Assembly: GCA_017484205.1 (NCBI GenBank)
Contig: JAFUTO010000010.1
Span: forward strand, 1-64,000
DNA length: 64,000 bases
Direction of reading: 5' to 3'
From: Bacilli bacterium
Lineage (GTDB): Bacteria > Bacillota_I > Bacilli_A > RF39 > UBA660
The position numbers and the translations under genes were made by a program. A model generated the notes under the pieces. It ran no database searches. It was given only the letters and a program-made list of their open reading frames with translations, and was not told the origin of the DNA. This document shows, in pieces, positions 59,876 to 64,000 of the stretch. How positions within the stretch are numbered: the first letter of the stretch is position 1; every line of letters starts with the position of its first letter.

Positions 59876-60573
59876 GATACCAACTCCTTCTTATATTTAT
59901 CACTGACTAAGTCAATTTCTTCACCATTATCGAAATGGATTATTCTCTTAGAAATAGCCTTTTTAGTTACTCTATTCATATTAACAATACAAGCACGATG
60001 ACTTTGTTTAAAATAAGAGGGTAAGTATTCTTTCATCTTATCTAATGAGGTATATACTTCATGATCCTCATAATCAGTTTTAATTACTGTCTTTCTCCCA
60101 TCTTTTGTTATATAAAGAATGTCCTTAGCTGGTATAGTATATTTATTTCCCATATCAGTGAATACAACTAAATCTTTATCTTCGATTAAATAAACTATAG
60201 AATCTTTGATAGCTAGTTTCATACTATCTTCACATCTATCATATTTTGATACAAACGTTAAAATATTTAATCTACCTTTATATATCTCATCCGCTGCTTC
60301 ATGATGAGATGTTATAATTATGATTATACTTTCGCGGTCTTTATTTCTTATATACTTTGCAATGCTTATTCCTGATTCAGATGGCATATCTACATCTAAG
60401 ATATATACAACACCTTTTTTATTAAGTGATACATACTCCTTAAATTTATTATCATAATCATCAAAAGTGATTACATTATATTTATAACTATAATCACACA
60501 TAACTTCCGCGATATATCCTTTTACTTTCTTTAAAATTTCTTTTTCATCATCACATACGACAAATTCTAACAT
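59872..60573 (-). CDS. agrA: AgrA-type LytTR response regulator
   Basis: The 233-residue protein has a receiver domain (1-125: CDDEKE acidic pocket, phosphoacceptor Asp60 in YILDVDMPSESG, ITSH, and lysine in FVSKYD) and a LytTR DNA-binding domain (about 140-233: FTDMGNKYTIPAKDILYI, SLDKMKEYLPSYFKQSHRACIVNMNRV in parts). It should activate agr promoters when phosphorylated by AgrC. GGAG supports the ATG at 60573; an upstream start at 60615 has no RBS. Confidence 0.95.
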   Translation of the reverse strand: MLEFVVCDDEKEILKKVKGYIAEVMCDYSYKYNVITFDDYDNKFKEYVSLNKKGVVYILDVDMPSESGISIAKYIRNKDRESIIIIITSHHEAADEIYKGRLNILTFVSKYDRCEDSMKLAIKDSIVYLIEDKDLVVFTDMGNKYTIPAKDILYITKDGRKTVIKTDYEDHEVYTSLDKMKEYLPSYFKQSHRACIVNMNRVTKKAISKRIIHFDNGEEIDLVSDKYKKELVS

Positions 60574-60618
60574 AAACAACTCCATTCTATAAATAATTTG
60601 CCCTATACTTACCATATA

Positions 60619-60647
60619 AATATAACATAAATGGTAAAATTTGGCAA
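60619..60647 (-). promoter_or_regulatory. Promoter of agrA-agrC
   Basis: Minus strand -35 TTGCCA (60647-60642), 17-base spacer, -10 TATATT (60624-60619). The AAGTTTAG/CTAAACTT inverted repeat ends five bases upstream of the -35. Confidence 0.75.
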
Positions 60648-60650
60648 TTT

Positions 60651-60674
60651 AAAAGTTTAGTTTCCTAAACTTAA
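60651..60674 (-). terminator. Terminator of the HTH gene, possible LytTR-type site
   Basis: AAGTTTAG/CTAAACTT with a GAAA-type loop, followed on the minus strand by TTTAAATT. It ends the 60671-61000 gene. Each arm also fits the loose LytTR consensus (TAAGTTTAG and AAAGTTTAG) and lies just upstream of the agrA -35, so a double use is conceivable. Confidence 0.6.
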
Positions 60675-61000
60675 ATTAAATTGTGTTTTTTAAGTACACT
60701 ATATATGCACGAATAACTACGTTTTCCATAGAATTTGGCAAATTTTTTAATACTGGCATGTGATCTTTGATATAAATTTACTATTTGCATTTCCTCTTCT
60801 TCTGATATAGCGTTTATTGGTTTTCTATTTTTATTTCCATGCACTAGGGAAATAGTACCATCCAAAATTTCTTTTTTTAGTTTTAAAATATATTTAGGAT
60901 GAAAATCGCTTAATTCAGCTATTTCCTTATAATTAAGTGTAGTTTTTCCATCCAATTTATCTTTGATTAATGTTATAGCTAAATCTCTATCACGTGCCAT
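60671..61000 (-). CDS. HTH protein resembling the N-terminus of ISNCY-type transposases
   Basis: The 109-residue protein has two helix-turn-helix stretches: LNYKEIAELSDFHPKYILKL (about 27-46) and FAKFYGKRSYSCIYSVLKKHNLI (to the end), joined by SLVHGNKNRKPINAIS. The HGNKNRKP signature and layout match the DNA-binding N-terminus of ISNCY-family transposases, but no DDE catalytic domain follows: the frame ends at a terminator and then agrA begins. It could be a domesticated regulator or an insertion-sequence remnant. GGTGAT supports the ATG at 61000. Confidence 0.7.
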   Translation of the reverse strand: MARDRDLAITLIKDKLDGKTTLNYKEIAELSDFHPKYILKLKKEILDGTISLVHGNKNRKPINAISEEEEMQIVNLYQRSHASIKKFAKFYGKRSYSCIYSVLKKHNLI

Positions 61001-61054
61001 AAATATCACCAACTAAATTATAAGATAAAAGTAATTTTTTTGCAAGTTAACTAT

Positions 61055-61087
61055 GAAAAAAAGACAATATTTTTACAATATTGTCTT
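61055..61087 (-). terminator. Terminator after addA
   Basis: AAGACAATATT/AATATTGTCTT stem with TTTTTTTC on the minus strand. Confidence 0.87.
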
Positions 61088-64000
61088 AATTTCTTCATCA
61101 TATATGGAATATAAGTATGTATTAACATGTTTTTTAGTCTTATTTTCTATATATTTTTTATAACCTGATAGTTGCTTAATATATTCTTCATCAGTAATGT
61201 TTTTAAGCTTATAATCATAGATGTCAATATGATCACCATATTCTATCATAAGGTCTATAATACCATGTTTATTTTCTAAATCATCTTTATATATAAACTC
61301 ATACTCTTTATATATTTTAGAATCTTTTAATTCCAATTTATTAATAAAATTGATTATTTTATCTTTATATTTTGAATCAATTACAGGGTTATAAAAGTCT
61401 GTTACTTCAAATAAATAATGCATGTATGTACCAAATTCCATTTTAGATATTTCATCTTTATCACGTAATTTGTGAGTAGTTTTTGAAAAATGACTATCAT
61501 TTATCAAACTATTATCAACTTCTAGATTATCTAAAACAATTTTATCATTTGTATTTTCTATATACTTTTTATAATTTAAATCTTTTATTTTATCGTAATC
61601 ACTACATATATCAGTTTTATGATAATCAATATCTATAATATAATCCAAAAGTTTAGATTTAACTGAATTAATGATATCTAAAAATGAATTATATTTAAGT
61701 CTATCGTTATCAGAAACAATATTTCCCAAGTCATGTTCTTCATTATCTAAGCTAGTAACAATAATCATTTTTTCTCTTGCTCTAGTAAGTCCTACATATA
61801 AAAGTCTTATTTTTTCACTTATTTCATTCAACATATAATCATTTTTATGTAATTCTTTTAGTACTGTTTGACCTATTCCATCTTTATAATAAGGAGTAAT
61901 TATACCATATTTATTAGAGTAAAGAATACTATCTTTAATTTCCTGTGTATTAAACTCTTTATGATAACCACTGAAATAGCATACATTAAACTCTAAACCT
62001 TTTGATTTATGAATATTCATTATCTTGACATTATTTCCCATCTTATTATTAACACTATATTTGATGTCGGTATCCATACTATCAATTAAATGTTTACCTA
62101 AATCATATGGCGTATATCCTAAATTAGATAGGGACTTAGCCAAACTTATTATGTAATTAATTCTCATAATACTTTTATTAATGTCACCTATTTTAATAGT
62201 ATTTTCATAAATGTTAAACTTATCAATTATCATTTTAACAAGCATATCAGGTGATATCTCGTCTAAAATGACACTAATATCATATGCTTTTTGATATAGA
62301 CTAGTATCTTTAAAAGTATTATTTTTAAATACATCAAAGATATAAGAATCATCATATTCAAATAAGTATGATCTAGAAATACTAGTAAAATAATATTTAA
62401 ACTCAGTATCTAATTCATTATTATGTATTTTGATTATTAAATTAATTATATTTCTAATAACATACATATCTTTTTCTTCATTCATCTTTTCATCTTGATA
62501 AATCGCTAGGGGAATACCTAAATATTCAAATATTTTCTTATATGTATCGAATGCTGTACCTCTATCCATAATTATGCAAGCATCACTATATGTAAAATCT
62601 CTTAATACCCCATCATCTAAAATTTGATAATGGTTATTTATTTTATTTTTAATGTCATTTGCTATAATAAAGGCTTCTATTTCTTCTTTTGAATACTCAC
62701 TATCATCTTCATAATTTAATATTTCAAGATTATAATTTTGATTATCCTTTTTCTTTTTAAAACCAAATATATTACCAAATATCATTCTATGACTTACTCT
62801 ATATGCCGCATTTCCTATTTTATCATCCATTACATAGTCAAAAATATTATTTATATTTTTTAAAACTTCATCTCTAGATCTAAAATTATCTAATAAATCT
62901 ATCTTATATCCACCATTATTATTACTATAATTATTATATTTATTTCTAAATATTTCAGGATTAGCGTTTCTAAATCTATATATAGATTGTTTTACATCAC
63001 CAACCATATAGACATTATTATTTTCTATTAATGATACAAATAATTCCTGTAAATCATTAGTATCTTGATATTCATCAACCATTATCTCATTATAGTAATA
63101 TTTTAATTCATCTCTAACTTCAGGATTATCCTTAACAACTTTTATAGCCATTTTTGATATATCAATAAATTCATAATTATCATATTCTTGTTTATATAAA
63201 GCTATTTTTTTATCCAACTCTTTTATTATTTTTATTATTACTTCTACATAATCCTTAGTTGATAATACATTTTCTTTTAATGTTGATAAATCATCCTCAA
63301 CTAAAATAGTCATATTATCTAATTTCTTTTTTAAAGTAACTCTTAGTTTCTTTAATTCTTCTGGACTATTATTAGGTAGTTTTGGTATGCTTGAGTTTAA
63401 TATAGCCTCAGCAATTTCTTCATATGTGGTACTACTTATAAGATTATCAAAAGAAGAAAATAACTTACTAGCGTAATTGCTATCATATCCTGCCATTTTA
63501 TTTATGATTTCTATGATTTCTTCTTTTCGGTTAAATATCAATTTTGCATATTCTTGTATAACTTTTTCTATATTACTATCACTATAGTAATTATCAAAAT
63601 AGTTGTCTAAGTATTCTAACTTATCATATTTTAAATCAAGTGATTTATTAATTGTTAATATAAATTTTTTTATATCATCATCATCTTTGACAGTAAATTT
63701 AGATATGAAATCTTCAAACTTCGTATCTCCATACATATTATCAAAAATTTCATCTATTATTTCCCTTCTTTTTATATCAATTATAGATGAATCTATTATA
63801 CTTATATTAGGACTTATATTAAGTAAATAGTGATATTTTTTTACAATTGATAAAGCATAGCTATCAAATGTTGTAATATATGCTTGATCTATATAATCCA
63901 AAGCTTCTTCAATATTATTTTTTATTAATTCTTTTCTTATTTTATTTTTCATATTCAAAGCTGCTTCATTGGTAAATGTTAAAACAAGAAGCCTATTTAT
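61073..64000 (-). CDS. addA: AddA helicase-nuclease subunit (5' end outside the window)
   Basis: The frame is open to base 64000, where motif Ia reads RLLVLTFTNEAALNMK, so the start lies to the right. About 975 residues are present. UvrD-type helicase motifs follow: VDEYQDTNDLQ (II), GDVKQSIYRFRNANP (III), IMNIHKSKGLEF (V) and LYVGLTRAREKM (VI). The C-terminus is a PD-(D/E)XK nuclease with GIIDLMIEYGD and IDIYDYKLK supplying the Asp and Lys. With AddB it processes double-strand breaks for RecA. Methionine codons near 63952-63958 are internal, not starts. Confidence 0.96.
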   Translation of the reverse strand: MNRLLVLTFTNEAALNMKNKIRKELIKNNIEEALDYIDQAYITTFDSYALSIVKKYHYLLNISPNISIIDSSIIDIKRREIIDEIFDNMYGDTKFEDFISKFTVKDDDDIKKFILTINKSLDLKYDKLEYLDNYFDNYYSDSNIEKVIQEYAKLIFNRKEEIIEIINKMAGYDSNYASKLFSSFDNLISSTTYEEIAEAILNSSIPKLPNNSPEELKKLRVTLKKKLDNMTILVEDDLSTLKENVLSTKDYVEVIIKIIKELDKKIALYKQEYDNYEFIDISKMAIKVVKDNPEVRDELKYYYNEIMVDEYQDTNDLQELFVSLIENNNVYMVGDVKQSIYRFRNANPEIFRNKYNNYSNNNGGYKIDLLDNFRSRDEVLKNINNIFDYVMDDKIGNAAYRVSHRMIFGNIFGFKKKKDNQNYNLEILNYEDDSEYSKEEIEAFIIANDIKNKINNHYQILDDGVLRDFTYSDACIIMDRGTAFDTYKKIFEYLGIPLAIYQDEKMNEEKDMYVIRNIINLIIKIHNNELDTEFKYYFTSISRSYLFEYDDSYIFDVFKNNTFKDTSLYQKAYDISVILDEISPDMLVKMIIDKFNIYENTIKIGDINKSIMRINYIISLAKSLSNLGYTPYDLGKHLIDSMDTDIKYSVNNKMGNNVKIMNIHKSKGLEFNVCYFSGYHKEFNTQEIKDSILYSNKYGIITPYYKDGIGQTVLKELHKNDYMLNEISEKIRLLYVGLTRAREKMIIVTSLDNEEHDLGNIVSDNDRLKYNSFLDIINSVKSKLLDYIIDIDYHKTDICSDYDKIKDLNYKKYIENTNDKIVLDNLEVDNSLINDSHFSKTTHKLRDKDEISKMEFGTYMHYLFEVTDFYNPVIDSKYKDKIINFINKLELKDSKIYKEYEFIYKDDLENKHGIIDLMIEYGDHIDIYDYKLKNITDEEYIKQLSGYKKYIENKTKKHVNTYLYSIYDEEIKTIL

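Noticed and set aside
63952-63958. Start codon for the helicase gene near the right edge
   Set aside because: The frame stays open to the window edge and encodes the UvrD motif Ia upstream, so these are internal codons of addA.

Overview
The window is AT-rich (strikingly few G/C outside RNA genes) and comes from a low-GC Bacillota (Firmicutes) chromosome. Evidence: AGGAGG-type ribosome binding sites, Gram-positive cell-envelope genes (LCP protein, LysM amidase, CdaA/CdaR), a CotY/CotZ-like coat protein, SleB-type hydrolases, a type VII secretion ATPase and an Agr quorum-sensing set. UGA is used as a stop and tryptophan is read by a CCA-anticodon tRNA, so this is not a UGA=Trp mollicute. The exact lineage cannot be fixed from the sequence alone; an uncultured gut-type lineage is a guess. 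Most genes run leftwards, co-directional with the rRNA operon whose 16S 5' end sits at the left edge.

Layout. 1-0.7 kb: start of a 16S gene with boxA and two tandem promoters. 0.7-14.6 kb: housekeeping and envelope genes (NtdP-like phosphatase, C-terminal processing protease, lipoproteins, the cdaA-cdaR cyclic-di-AMP pair, trmL, a stand-alone ClpC-like AAA+ protein, LysM protein, secreted bactofilin-like protein, heavy-metal exporter-like permease, repeat protein). 14.6-20.8 kb: a membrane-tethered glycosidase, tRNA-Trp, SleB-type hydrolase, LysM amidase and lipoproteins. 20.8-27.8 kb: small metabolism and membrane genes, including two flavodoxins. 27.8-30.8 kb: a peroxide-defence operon (gpx-trxB-trxA-ohrR-SDR) with a perfect OhrR-type operator on its promoter. 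31.1-33.9 kb: LCP protein and twelve tRNA genes in two transcription units. 33.9-41.3 kb: S1 protein, NifU-like protein, CotY/CotZ-like protein, tandem thioredoxin, S66 peptidase and several unknowns.

41.4-50.5 kb is a compact type VII secretion (T7SS) island. A rightward arm carries a Ser/Asn-repeat protein ending in a SleB-like hydrolase domain, three small helical proteins and a WXG100-like protein. A leftward arm carries a YukD-like protein, EssC and a second protein. The two outer proteins share a nearly identical N-terminal domain of about 79 residues that is fused to unrelated C-termini, which suggests a substrate-targeting or loading module. The second one is split by a single-base shift at an A7 tract. 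No EssA, EssB/YukC or EsaA gene is visible.

50.6-57.6 kb: two membrane-bound XRE regulators, a P-loop protein, secA, hpf and a cold-shock gene with an unusual GC-rich leader. 57.8-61.0 kb: an Agr system with agrB and a 37-codon agrD on the + strand converging on agrC-agrA on the - strand, followed by an HTH protein resembling the N-terminus of ISNCY-type transposases. The window ends inside addA. The two strongest leads are the T7SS-associated N-terminal module and the convergent Agr locus with its predicted five-residue thiolactone peptide.
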